Shown here: piece after piece, positions 1 to 8,406 of the stretch
Layout: the number at the start of each line of letters is the position of its first letter
Position numbering within the stretch: the stretch's first letter is position 1
Assembly (NCBI GenBank): GCA_963715825.1
Contig: CAVQSI010000013.1
Coordinates: 62,001 to 126,000, forward strand
Direction: 5' to 3'
Length of the DNA stretch: 64,000 nucleotides
Source of the DNA: Sva-07 sp963715825
Lineage (GTDB): Bacteria > Actinomycetota > Acidimicrobiia > Acidimicrobiales > Ilumatobacteraceae
Notes under the pieces: generated by a model
Seen by the model: only the letters and a program-made list of their open reading frames with translations
The model's database searches: none
What the model was told of the DNA's origin: nothing
Program-made: the position numbers and the translations under genes

Positions 1-1123
1 ACCCCTTGCGCCCTGCCCGTCCGCCGATCTGCGCGAACTCCCGGTTCGAGAGGATCCGCACGCCCGACCCGTCGTACTTGCACAACTGCGTGAACAACAC
101 CGACCGGATCGGCACGTTCACCCCCACGCCGAGCGTGTCGGTACCGCAGATGATCTTCAACAGCCCCTCCTGAGCGAGCTTCTCGACCAACAGGCGGTAC
201 TTGGGCAGCAAGCCGGCGTGGTGCACGCCGACGCCGGCGGTGATGAACCGTCGCAGGTCCTTGCCGATCGGGGAGTCGAAGCGGAACCCGGCCAATGCCT
301 CTTTGACCGCCGTCTTCTCGGTCTTGCTCAGCGGGTCGAGCGCCAGGTAGTTCTGCGCCGCCTCGGTCGCGTCCTTCTGCGTGAAGTGCACGAGGTAGAT
401 CGGCGCCCGGCCGGACTCCAACAGCTGCGTCACGCTGTTGTGCAACGTGCTCGTCCGGTACTCGAAGTCGAGCGGCACCGGCCGCTGCACCGACTTCACG
501 ATCGTCGTGTCGCGCCCGGTCCTCTGGGTGAGGTCCTGGCGGAAGAACTCGACGTTGCCGAGCGTCGCCGACATCAACAGGAACTGTGTGTTCGGCAGTT
601 CCAGGAGCGGCACCTGCCAGGCCCACCCACGTTGCGGGTCGCCGTAGTAGTGGAACTCGTCGACGACGGCGAGGTCGACCGGTGCCTCCCGACCGTCACG
701 CAGTGCCCAGTTGGCGAGGATCTCCTGCGTGCAGCAGATGATCGGCGCGTCGGGGTTGACCGCGGCGTCGCCGGTGACCATCCCGACCTGGTCGGATCCG
801 AACTCGCGGCACAGTGCGAAGAACTTCTCGCTGACCAGCGCCTTGATCGGCGCGGTGTACACGCTGCGCTTGCCCTCCGCCAGCGCGGCGAAGTGGGCGG
901 CTGCGGCGACCAGCGACTTGCCCGACCCGGTCGGCGTGTTGAGGATCACGTGGTTGCCGAGGACGACCTCGAACACCGCCTCCTCCTGCGCCGCGTACAT
1001 CTCGATCCCGAGTTCGCCGACGTAGTCGGTGAAGCCACTCAGGATCGCGTCGCCGTCGATCGTGCCATCGCCCAGCCGGGCGCCCGGCCCCGGAAGGTGG
1101 CGGATCAGCGGCGGGTCGGGCAC
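1..1123 (-). CDS. DEAD/DEAH-box helicase, DUF3516 type (3' end outside window)
   Basis: A superfamily II RNA/DNA helicase read on the minus strand with no stop before the left edge, so the C-terminus is missing. Visible motifs in order are the Walker A TPTGSGKS, the TAPIKAL block, the Walker B-like DEFHYYGDPQRGW, the SAT motif in MSATLG, and motif VI QIGGRAGRKG close to the edge. The DEFHYYGD variant and the overall order match the actinobacterial DUF3516 helicases, which act on nucleic acid with ATP. The start is taken as GTG at 1123, giving an N-terminus MPDPPLIRHLPGPG; no Shine-Dalgarno is obvious. It follows the lipoprotein gene by only 11 bases on the same strand, so the two may be co-transcribed. 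The exact substrate is unknown. Confidence 0.85.
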   Translation of the reverse strand, partial: MPDPPLIRHLPGPGARLGDGTIDGDAILSGFTDYVGELGIEMYAAQEEAVFEVVLGNHVILNTPTGSGKSLVAAAAHFAALAEGKRSVYTAPIKALVSEKFFALCREFGSDQVGMVTGDAAVNPDAPIICCTQEILANWALRDGREAPVDLAVVDEFHYYGDPQRGWAWQVPLLELPNTQFLLMSATLGNVEFFRQDLTQRTGRDTTIVKSVQRPVPLDFEYRTSTLHNSVTQLLESGRAPIYLVHFTQKDATEAAQNYLALDPLSKTEKTAVKEALAGFRFDSPIGKDLRRFITAGVGVHHAGLLPKYRLLVEKLAQEGLLKIICGTDTLGVGVNVPIRSVLFTQLCKYDGSGVRILSNREFAQIGGRAGRKG

Positions 1124-1134
1124 GCCGGTCGCGA

Positions 1135-1590
1135 TCAGCCGCAGGTGTCGTTCAGGACGGAGACGACGGCGCTCGCTGCACTGACCACGTCACCAACGGC
1201 AGTGGCGACGCCCGCGGCGTTGGCCGCCGAGATGTCGTCACCGAGGGCCTCGATCGACTCGTTGAGGCTGTCGACCGAGTCGCCGAGCGCGTTCACTTCT
1301 TCCTCGGCCACCTCGGCGCCGGCTGCCCGCAGGTCGGCGACATCCTGCTGGATGGTGTCGAACCGCTCGGTGAGCCCGTCGAGCCCGCCCGTGATGAGGT
1401 CGACGCTCGCCAGGTCGCTGACATCGGACTGCAGCGTCTCGCCGGCGGCGCAGAACTGCTCCTCGGGTGAGGCGCCCTCGTCGTTGTCGCTTCCGCAGCC
1501 GGCCGCGGCGGCGGCCAGCAACACGACGGCGGCAACGCTCCCGCCGACGCGGGCGAGCGGGCGGGAAGTGGCTCGTGACGTGGGGGTCAT
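1135..1590 (-). CDS. Small predicted lipoprotein
   Basis: A 151-residue exported lipoprotein of unknown function. The N-terminus has Arg residues, a hydrophobic Ala/Val/Leu stretch and a lipobox ending AAGC at about residue 32, so the mature protein should be lipid-anchored on the outer face of the membrane. The rest is acidic and mostly helical with heptad-like spacing, and only two further cysteines, which suggests a coiled-coil bundle. A TAGCGT hexamer lies 7 nt before the ATG, consistent with a leaderless transcript. The helicase gene starts 11 bases downstream. No family was recognised. Confidence 0.7.
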   Translation of the reverse strand: MTPTSRATSRPLARVGGSVAAVVLLAAAAAGCGSDNDEGASPEEQFCAAGETLQSDVSDLASVDLITGGLDGLTERFDTIQQDVADLRAAGAEVAEEEVNALGDSVDSLNESIEALGDDISAANAAGVATAVGDVVSAASAVVSVLNDTCG

Positions 1591-1625
1591 GTTCGTGACG
1601 CTATCCAGCCGACAGCCCGGAGCCC

Positions 1626-2387
1626 TCAGACCCTCGCCGGCCGACCGAACCGGGCATCGAGCGGTTCCGCGATCCGAACCAGCGCTTGCCCGCTGGGCAT
1701 CGACAGTCGACGTGCGATCACGGCGGTGTCATCGAGTTCGACGATGCTCGCTGCTCGGAGTGTCCACGGTGGGTGGTCGACCGGATGGTGGCGGAGTTGG
1801 CCGCGCCACTCGGCGACGGTGCCCCACCGTGCGGTGAGAAACTCGTCGAGTGCCGTCGGCTCGATGGGTTCGCCCGCCTCGACGACCAGTCGGGTCGTGG
1901 CAGCGGGGGAGCGCGGCCAGCGGCGGCGCGTCGTTTCGTAGGTCCATCGGTCGCCGGTCCGGTCGATCGACATCGTCGACCACACGTAGGGGAACCCGAT
2001 CGTCCATCGGGCGAATGCGACCACCGCGAGGCGAGCGGCGTCGAGGGAGAGGAACCACACCGCTCGATTGCCGGCCGAGTCGACGACGTAGGTGCGCACG
2101 TTCGTCTCGGCGAACGTCGAGATCCATGGGATCGGCGGCAGCACGCTCGGGCCCGCACGCCGCATCCGGAACGGCACGAGCGACACCCACGCCCGCGGTC
2201 CGTCGCCGTCATCGAACGTGTCGACGGTCAGGCCCCCGGGGAGCAGCTCCTGCACCTCGGCCGGGTCGTACGGCCAGTGCACGAACGCAAGGTCGTCCCA
2301 ACGGTTGCGCAGCCATGCCCGCCGGATCGGTGTGGGGCACGTCGACGACAAGGGCTGGGGCTCGAAGCCGGTCGGTACGCTCGACAC
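1626..2387 (-). CDS. DUF2071 (YqjF-like) family protein
   Basis: About 250 residues of the DUF2071 family, recognised from the opening RRAWLRNRWDDLAFVHWPYD, followed by LLPGGLTVDTFDG-like and WVSLVPFRMR segments and an NVRTYV block. The family is widespread in actinobacteria but its biochemical role is not established. Start is uncertain: GTG at 2387 is used, an ATG 12 bases further up and a TTG at 2351 are also in frame. With GTG at 2387 the gene starts on the base next to the first base of the divergent DUF971 gene, so the two share one promoter region and no spacer. Confidence 0.75.
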   Translation of the reverse strand: MSSVPTGFEPQPLSSTCPTPIRRAWLRNRWDDLAFVHWPYDPAEVQELLPGGLTVDTFDDGDGPRAWVSLVPFRMRRAGPSVLPPIPWISTFAETNVRTYVVDSAGNRAVWFLSLDAARLAVVAFARWTIGFPYVWSTMSIDRTGDRWTYETTRRRWPRSPAATTRLVVEAGEPIEPTALDEFLTARWGTVAEWRGQLRHHPVDHPPWTLRAASIVELDDTAVIARRLSMPSGQALVRIAEPLDARFGRPARV

Positions 2388-2732
2388 GTGGCCCAGCATG
2401 ACATCGAATCCGTTGAAGTCGACCGCACGTCGCATGTCGAGGTGTTGTTCGACGACGGCGTCCGCGCACGGTTCGAGCTCGCGCCGCTGCGTTTGGCCTG
2501 CCCCTGCGCCGATTGCAACGCCAAACGGACCCGCGGCCAGTCGGTGCAGCCGGCCGTCGAGCGCGGCGAGCCGATCACGATCACCGACGCAGAGCTGTCC
2601 GGCGCCTGGGGGCTGAGCCTCGACTGGAGCGACGGGCACTCCACCGGCATCTACGCCTGGGAGAAAATGCGCTCGTGGGTCGACGCCGGCGAGGTCGGCA
2701 CGACCGACGAAACCGACAGCGGCGGTACGTGA
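2388..2732 (+). CDS. DUF971 family protein
   Basis: A 114-residue single-domain protein matching the DUF971/GBBH-like N-terminal domain: an opening strand pair (VEVLFDDGVRARFEL), the cysteine cluster CPCADC after LAPLRL, and the closing segment WGLSLDWSDGHSTGIY. In larger enzymes this domain precedes a dioxygenase; as a stand-alone protein it is sometimes linked to iron-sulfur or metal handling. Start is GTG at 2388, supported by TACGCT ending 6 nt upstream. It is divergent from the DUF2071 gene with abutting start codons. Confidence 0.8.
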   Translation: MAQHDIESVEVDRTSHVEVLFDDGVRARFELAPLRLACPCADCNAKRTRGQSVQPAVERGEPITITDAELSGAWGLSLDWSDGHSTGIYAWEKMRSWVDAGEVGTTDETDSGGT

Positions 2733-2795
2733 ACGCTCGATGACCAGCGGCGAACCCGCCGAGTGACCCCGGTGGGTGCCGGGTAGGTTCCCCGC

Positions 2796-4403
2796 GTGTC
2801 GCTGTCCGATCCACTCACGCGCAGCGATGACACTCCGGGTGCATCCGCCCGGATCTCGACGACGGTCGTCGTCGGCCTGGTTGCGATCGTCGTCGCGTTC
2901 GTGGGCGTCGGCGCACTCCACGCACTGCAGCAGCCCCCGTTCTTCCCGCCCGACGAGACCGCACACGTCGGCTACGCCCAAGAGGTCGCCTCGGGGCGAC
3001 TCCCTGAGATCCGCAAGTTCCCCGAGGTCCCCGTCGAAGCGCGCCAGTGGCAGGCCGAACGATCGACGGCCAACGACACCCGCTACCGCGGGGTGTGGGT
3101 GGCGAATCACCCGCCGCTGCACTACGCCGCGGTGGCCCCGCTGGTCTGGGCCAGCCGTGCGACGGGCGCAGCCGACGGCGGACTGATCCTGATGCGCTTC
3201 GCCAACGTCGCCTTCGCGGCGACCGGCATGGTCTTCACGTTCCTCCTCGCTTCCGAGGTCACCCGCCGCAACCATCGCCTGGCGCTCCTCGCCGCTGCGC
3301 TCGCTGCACTCGTGCCGCAGGGCCACGCTGTGTTCTCGCAGGGCCTCAACGACGGTCTGGGTTTCGCAGCGGGCACCGCCGTCGTGTGGGCGGGCGTGCG
3401 TTGCCTGCGCCGGATCGACGCGCTCGCCCGAGGTGACCTGACGCTACTGGCAGCCACCGCGGCGGTCGCGTTCGGCGCTCGCGCAGCAACGATGCTCCTC
3501 GCGATCGCCGTGGTCGGAGTCGTTGCGCTGTGTCGGTTCACCCGTCCCGCTCCCACGGCAACGGTGCAGTGGCGCAACGCCTCCCGGGTCGTCGTCGTCG
3601 GGTTGGGTCCCGCCGCGGTGGTCTTCGGGTGGTTCTACGCCCGCAACATGGTGCTCTACGGCGACATCGGGGCGTCGCAGTACCTGCTCGAGATGTTCCG
3701 TCGCGAACGCAGCGGGTCAGTGTTCGACATGATCGTGCGATGGTCGATGTGGTCGAACGTGTTCGAAGGCCTGATGTCGCCGACCACTCGCCGTCGAATC
3801 CTGCCGCCGGGCTCCGTCGTCCTCACCCTGGTCGCCGCAGTCGGTGTGGCCGTTGCGTTCGTCGCCGGTCGTATCACCGGCCCCATCACGGAGCAACGCA
3901 ACGACGACGAGCGCGGCCACGCGTCGACGCTGCGCTGGCAGCTGGCGCTCGCAACGGTCGCGGTGGCGGTCATGGCGCTCACCATCGCCCAACACGCCAG
4001 CGGCGGCGGCAATGCGCATGCCCGCTATGCGATGCCCGCCATCGGGGCGGCGGCCGTGCTCGTCGTCATCGGCATGGAGCGGATCTGGTCGCGTTGGGCG
4101 CCACTTGCCCTCGTGACGATCGCCGGATGGTGGGCGCTGATCAACCTCCCCGTCGACATCGATCCCGAGACGCTGCGCCGCAACCGCGACGACGGCCAAC
4201 TCCCGCCGCTCCCGCTGCGCGTGCTCCCGCTCAGCGACGGCTGGCGCACTGCCGCGGGTGTGCTGATCGCCGTCGGCGTCGTCGTCGCAGCGGGCGCCCT
4301 GGTTGCCACGCTTCGCACACCGTCGCGTCCGGCACCGGAAGGTGAGGGTCTCGATCTGGTCGGGCCGAAACCGTCGGGTGAGGGTGCACTCGTCGAGGCC
4401 TGA
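2796..4403 (+). CDS. Multi-pass membrane protein, GT-C glycosyltransferase-like (DUF2142-like)
   Basis: A 535-residue polytopic membrane protein with about ten hydrophobic segments. After the first membrane span, the external loop carries PPDETAHVGYA and, later, NHPPLHY. An acidic DE pair in the first loop is the usual catalytic feature of GT-C enzymes, which move sugars from lipid carriers, and DUF2142 proteins share this layout. Donor and acceptor cannot be told. Start is GTG at 2796 with TAGGTT 6 nt upstream. The C-terminal 30 residues are a hydrophilic tail. It is convergent with the aminotransferase gene, three bases away. Confidence 0.7.
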   Translation: MSLSDPLTRSDDTPGASARISTTVVVGLVAIVVAFVGVGALHALQQPPFFPPDETAHVGYAQEVASGRLPEIRKFPEVPVEARQWQAERSTANDTRYRGVWVANHPPLHYAAVAPLVWASRATGAADGGLILMRFANVAFAATGMVFTFLLASEVTRRNHRLALLAAALAALVPQGHAVFSQGLNDGLGFAAGTAVVWAGVRCLRRIDALARGDLTLLAATAAVAFGARAATMLLAIAVVGVVALCRFTRPAPTATVQWRNASRVVVVGLGPAAVVFGWFYARNMVLYGDIGASQYLLEMFRRERSGSVFDMIVRWSMWSNVFEGLMSPTTRRRILPPGSVVLTLVAAVGVAVAFVAGRITGPITEQRNDDERGHASTLRWQLALATVAVAVMALTIAQHASGGGNAHARYAMPAIGAAAVLVVIGMERIWSRWAPLALVTIAGWWALINLPVDIDPETLRRNRDDGQLPPLPLRVLPLSDGWRTAAGVLIAVGVVVAAGALVATLRTPSRPAPEGEGLDLVGPKPSGEGALVEA

Positions 4404-4406
4404 CGG

Positions 4407-5606
4407 TCACGTGTTGCGCAGCACGTCGGCGATCGAGGCAGCCGCTGCGGCGACTCCCGAGCCGCCGGTCGGCGCTCCCAACGCGCGGAGCGCAGCTTCG
4501 ATGGTGCCGAGGGTTCCCAGGAGCATCGGTGGGTTCACGTGGCCCATGTGTCCGACGCGGAACCGGGTGTCCGTGCCGCCGTCGACGCCACCGATGCCCA
4601 GGCCGAGTGTGAGCCCCATCTCGTTCTCGCAGAGTTCGCGGAGCGCCGTTGCATCGATCGTGCCAGTGCGGATGGTCGTCACGGCGTGCGAACGTGCCGT
4701 TGCATCGGTGATGTTGCAGCTCACGCCGTCGTCGGTGTGCCACGCATCGACCGCCGCCCACACCGATCTCGCCAGCACCTCGTGGCGTCGCCACGCGTTC
4801 TCCAGGCCCTCTTCGGCGATCATGTCGAGCGCCTCGCGCAGTGCGTAGATCATCGGGATCGGTGGCGTGCCGTTGTACAACTGGTAGTGCGCATCGACAT
4901 TGCGGCGTGACGCCCAGTCGAGGTAGCCGACCCGTACGTCGGCGCGCTCGTGCGCGGCCAACGCGTTGTCGTTGACCCACACGAACCCGAGTCCCGGCGG
5001 GCACATCAGGCCCTTCTGGCTGGCCGCCACGGTCACGTCGACACCCCACTCGTCCATCTCGAATCGATCACACCCGAGCGAGGCAATGGCGTCGACCATC
5101 AACAGCGCCGGATGGCAGGCGGCGTCGATCGCCCGTCGGATCGCTGCGATGTCGTTGCGTACGCCCGTCGCGGTGTCGGCGAGCACCACGAGGATGCTTC
5201 GGATCGCATGCTCGCGATCCGCGCGCAGGCGCTCCTCGAGCGCCGCCGGATCGACGGGCCCGTGCTCGGTCCCGGCGAGCACCTCGACCTCGGCGCCGCT
5301 CATCGTTGCCTGCTGGCCCCAGACGACGGCGAACGTTCCCGATTCCAGCACCAGCACGCGATCGCCGCGACGCACGGTGTTCGAGATTGCCATCTGCCAG
5401 GCGGCGTGACCGTTGCCGATCACGATGAACACCTCACCGTCGGTGCGCGCGATCGCGGGCAGATCGGCGAACAGGCTGTTGGACACCTCGACCAGCGGTC
5501 CGTCGTAGATGTTCGGCATCGGCCGCTGCATTGCCGCCAGCACCCGGTCGGGAACGACGGACGGACCGGGGATGGCCATCTGGTGGCGGCCGTGGCGCAA
5601 CGTCAT
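4407..5606 (-). CDS. Class V PLP aminotransferase (alanine/serine-glyoxylate aminotransferase family)
   Basis: A 399-residue PLP enzyme. The N-terminus MAIPGPSVVPDRVLAAM is the glycine/proline-rich opening of the AGAT/SGAT family, and the cofactor lysine lies in ASQKGLMCPPGLG; a preceding VDAIAS supplies the PLP-ring aspartate. The family moves amino groups from alanine or serine to glyoxylate; the true donor is not visible from sequence. Start is ATG at 5606. The gene lies 16 bases downstream of the LLM oxidoreductase on the same strand and lacks a promoter hexamer, so the two probably form an operon. Confidence 0.85.
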   Translation of the reverse strand: MTLRHGRHQMAIPGPSVVPDRVLAAMQRPMPNIYDGPLVEVSNSLFADLPAIARTDGEVFIVIGNGHAAWQMAISNTVRRGDRVLVLESGTFAVVWGQQATMSGAEVEVLAGTEHGPVDPAALEERLRADREHAIRSILVVLADTATGVRNDIAAIRRAIDAACHPALLMVDAIASLGCDRFEMDEWGVDVTVAASQKGLMCPPGLGFVWVNDNALAAHERADVRVGYLDWASRRNVDAHYQLYNGTPPIPMIYALREALDMIAEEGLENAWRRHEVLARSVWAAVDAWHTDDGVSCNITDATARSHAVTTIRTGTIDATALRELCENEMGLTLGLGIGGVDGGTDTRFRVGHMGHVNPPMLLGTLGTIEAALRALGAPTGGSGVAAAAASIADVLRNT

Positions 5607-5622
5607 CGGGCGACGACGTGTC

Positions 5623-6660
5623 TCAACCGAGGACGAGTTCTGCGAAGCTCGGCAGTGCCATCGCCGGCCCGCTGACGAGGAACTCGGTGATGCAGGTCTC
5701 GCGCCACATGTCGAGCTCGTCGCGAATCTTCTCGGGCGGCCCGACGAGCGCAACATCTTCCACCATCGCCAACGGGATCGCTGCGGCGGCCTCGGCCTTC
5801 TTGCCCTGCAGGTAGAGCTCCTGGACGGTGTCGGCCACGTCGCCGTAGCCCATCCTGGCGAAGACCTCGTAGTGGAAGTTGGCGCCCTTCGCCCCCATGC
5901 CGCCGGCGTAGAGCGCCAGGAACGGGCGTACGAGATCGGCGCACTTCTCGGCGTCGTCACCCGGGATGATCATGGCGGTCGCCGTCACCTCGAAGCGGTC
6001 CTTCTTGGTGGGGTCACCCGACGCGTCGAAGCCCTGCTGGAGGCAGTCGCGGTAGAACTTGTCCTCCTTCGGCGAGAAGAACAGTGGCAGCCAGCCGTCG
6101 CAGATCTCGGCGGACAGTGCCACGTTCTTCGGGCCCTCCGCTGCCAGATAGATCGGGATGTCGTTGCGCAGCGGATGCACCGTCGACTTCAGTGCCTTGC
6201 CGAGCCCGGCGCCGCCCTGGAAGGGCATGTCGTAGAACTCGCCGTGGAACTCGACGGGCTGCTCGCGGGCGACGATCGACCGCACGATCTCGACGTACTC
6301 GCGGGTGCGGGCGAGTGGCTTCGGATAGGGCTGGCCGTACCACCCCTCGACGACCTGCGGGCCGGACGCCCCGAGGCCGAGGATGAACCGTCCGTTCGAC
6401 AGGTGGTCCATCGTGATCGCTGCCATCGCCATGGCGGCGGGCGTGCGCGCCGACATCTGTGCGATCGCCGTACCGAGCTGCAGCGTCTCGGTCGCCGCGC
6501 CCCACCACGCCAGCGGCGTGAGCGCATCGGAGCCGTACGCCTCGGCGGTCCACACCGAGTTGAACCCGAGCCGCTCGGCCTCCTTGACCGCTTCGAGCGC
6601 ACCCTTGGGTGGGCCCGCCGACCAGTAGCCAGTGTTGTAGCCGAGCTTGATGTCTCCCAT
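5623..6660 (-). CDS. LLM-class F420/flavin-dependent oxidoreductase
   Basis: A 345-residue TIM-barrel oxidoreductase of the luciferase-like family. Recognisable segments are KLGYNTGYWSAG at the N-terminus, LQLGTAIAQMSARTPAAMAM, the MDHLSNGRFILGLGASGPQV block, and the C-terminal VGPPEKIRDEL. The SARTPA and LGLGASGPQV pieces are typical of actinobacterial F420-dependent members, which transfer hydride to or from lipids, sugars or xenobiotics. Start is ATG at 6660, chosen because TACGGT ends 6 nt before it and the upstream residues are not conserved-looking. It leads the short operon with the aminotransferase. Confidence 0.88.
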   Translation of the reverse strand: MGDIKLGYNTGYWSAGPPKGALEAVKEAERLGFNSVWTAEAYGSDALTPLAWWGAATETLQLGTAIAQMSARTPAAMAMAAITMDHLSNGRFILGLGASGPQVVEGWYGQPYPKPLARTREYVEIVRSIVAREQPVEFHGEFYDMPFQGGAGLGKALKSTVHPLRNDIPIYLAAEGPKNVALSAEICDGWLPLFFSPKEDKFYRDCLQQGFDASGDPTKKDRFEVTATAMIIPGDDAEKCADLVRPFLALYAGGMGAKGANFHYEVFARMGYGDVADTVQELYLQGKKAEAAAAIPLAMVEDVALVGPPEKIRDELDMWRETCITEFLVSGPAMALPSFAELVLG

Positions 6661-6705
6661 CGCTTCACCGTACGCGACGCCGTGCCGGTGGGGCATGCTG
6701 GGGGA

Positions 6706-7128
6706 GTGGGAGCAGCCGACGATCGCCTCGTGGTGACCGACAGCGTGCGCATCCCACGCCACGAACTCGCCCTGAACTTCAGCGCCTCGGGTGGCCCAGG
6801 CGGCCAGCACGCGAACAAGGCAGCCACCCGCGCCGAACTGGTCTTCGACGTCGAGGCCTCATCGGCGTTCTCGGAGTCGCAGCGGGCCAGGGTGCTGGCC
6901 AAGCTCGGCCCGATCGTGCGGATCGTCGCCGACGACGAACGATCACAGCTGCGCAATCGAGCCCTCGCCGAGGAACGTCTCGCCGAGAAGCTGCGTGGCG
7001 CACTGCACGTCCCTCGACGTCGACGAGCGACCAAGCCGACCCGAGGTTCACAGCGGCGGCGTGTCGACGCAAAGAAGCAGCGTGGCGAGACCAAGCGGTA
7101 TCGGCGCCCGCCGACCATCGACGACTGA
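6706..7128 (+). CDS. arfB: Peptidyl-tRNA hydrolase ArfB-like (release-factor domain)
   Basis: A 140-residue protein with the class I release-factor catalytic loop SGGPGGQHANK (GGQ at residues 32-34) and a basic tail ending KKQRGETKRYRRP. That is the architecture of ArfB/YaeJ, which enters stalled ribosomes, puts the basic tail into the mRNA channel and cleaves peptidyl-tRNA. There is no codon-recognition domain, which separates it from RF1/RF2. Start is GTG at 6706; no upstream promoter hexamer or clear Shine-Dalgarno was found. The P450 gene is convergent 22 bases downstream. Confidence 0.85.
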   Translation: MGAADDRLVVTDSVRIPRHELALNFSASGGPGGQHANKAATRAELVFDVEASSAFSESQRARVLAKLGPIVRIVADDERSQLRNRALAEERLAEKLRGALHVPRRRRATKPTRGSQRRRVDAKKQRGETKRYRRPPTIDD

Positions 7129-7150
7129 CCCGAGTCGGGCGGGGCCGAGA

Positions 7151-8362
7151 TCAGGTCGCGGTGAACGTGACCGGGAGGTGGACCGGGCCGAAGATGGCGG
7201 TGGTCGCAGGCTTCCACTCGATCGTGCCGTCGACGGCGAGGTCCGGCATCCGCTGGGCCAGGATCGGCAGCGCCTCCTGCAGTTCCGCCCGAGCGAGTGC
7301 GGCGCCCAGGCAGTAGTGGATGCCAGAACCGAACGTGAGCTGCGGCTGGCCCGACGGCTCGCGCGTGATGTCGAACGCTCCCGGATCGTCGAACACGGTG
7401 GCGTCTCGATTCGCCATCGCCATCGACGTCATCACGACGGTGCCCGCCGGGAAGTGGAGGTCGCGGTACTCGATGTCTTCGCTGGCAAACCGAGCGGTGC
7501 CCCGGACCGCCCCGAAGTACCGCATGACCTCTTCGACCGCTCGCGGCGCAATCGAGGGGTCGTCGGCGAGCAGCTTCCACTGGTCCGGGTGCTCCGAGAG
7601 CAGGCCAACCGCGCAGCCCAACTGGTTGCGGGTCGTGTCGGTGCCGCCGACGATGACCGCATCGACCATCATCACGAGTTCATCGGTGCTGAGTCGATCA
7701 CCCTCCTCCTCGGCGGCGATCAGGTCGGTGATCAGGTCGTCACGCGGGTCGTTGCGGCGATCGGCGATCAACGCTCGGGAGTACTCGTCGAGTTCGACCC
7801 GGGCAGCTTTGATCACGTCGAGTTCCTCGAGCACGTTGCCGTTGAAGATTCGCAGCACGTCCTCGGCGAGGCGTGAGAACAGCTGCCAGTCCTCGCGAGG
7901 TGCGCCCAACAGTTCGCAGATGATCGGGATCGGGTACGGCTCGCAGACATCGACGGCGATGTCGGCACGACCCGTCGGCGCCACCGGGTCGATCAGGTCG
8001 TTGACGACCTCGCGCATGAAGGGTCGCAGCCGGTCGGCCGACCGCGGCGAGAACGACTTGGCGACCAGGCGCCGGAGTCGTGTGTGCACATCGCCCTCGG
8101 CCGACAGGATCGACACCCGACGGTTCGCGAGGAAGTCCTCGTCGGTGATCCCCATCATCTCGGGGATCTTCGAGGTGGCACTGTGCCACCGCTTGTCGCG
8201 CAGCACCGCAACGACGTCGGGGTACTGCAGGATCGAGTACCCGATCGCATTCTTGACGATCCAGTGATCGCGGGCGAGCGAGGCGATCAGCTGCTGGCGT
8301 TCCTGGTCGCTCAGGCTCGGATCGTCGATCGACGGCAGGTCGAGTTCGGCCACGTGGGTCAT
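7151..8362 (-). CDS. Cytochrome P450
   Basis: A complete 403-residue soluble bacterial P450. The I-helix oxygen-activation motif is GGTDTT (residues 239-244), the K-helix ExxR is E278-VM-R281, and the haem loop is FGSGIHYCLG with the thiolate Cys351. A C-helix HTRLRRLV segment is also present. It is a mono-oxygenase needing separate ferredoxin and reductase; neither is encoded nearby. Start is ATG at 8362 with TACGGT 6 nt upstream, so it is probably transcribed on its own. The substrate cannot be read from sequence. Confidence 0.93.
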   Translation of the reverse strand: MTHVAELDLPSIDDPSLSDQERQQLIASLARDHWIVKNAIGYSILQYPDVVAVLRDKRWHSATSKIPEMMGITDEDFLANRRVSILSAEGDVHTRLRRLVAKSFSPRSADRLRPFMREVVNDLIDPVAPTGRADIAVDVCEPYPIPIICELLGAPREDWQLFSRLAEDVLRIFNGNVLEELDVIKAARVELDEYSRALIADRRNDPRDDLITDLIAAEEEGDRLSTDELVMMVDAVIVGGTDTTRNQLGCAVGLLSEHPDQWKLLADDPSIAPRAVEEVMRYFGAVRGTARFASEDIEYRDLHFPAGTVVMTSMAMANRDATVFDDPGAFDITREPSGQPQLTFGSGIHYCLGAALARAELQEALPILAQRMPDLAVDGTIEWKPATTAIFGPVHLPVTFTAT

Positions 8363-8406
8363 CGGCCCACCGTAGGAGATCGGACCGGTCAACGCCCTCG
8401 TCGTGG

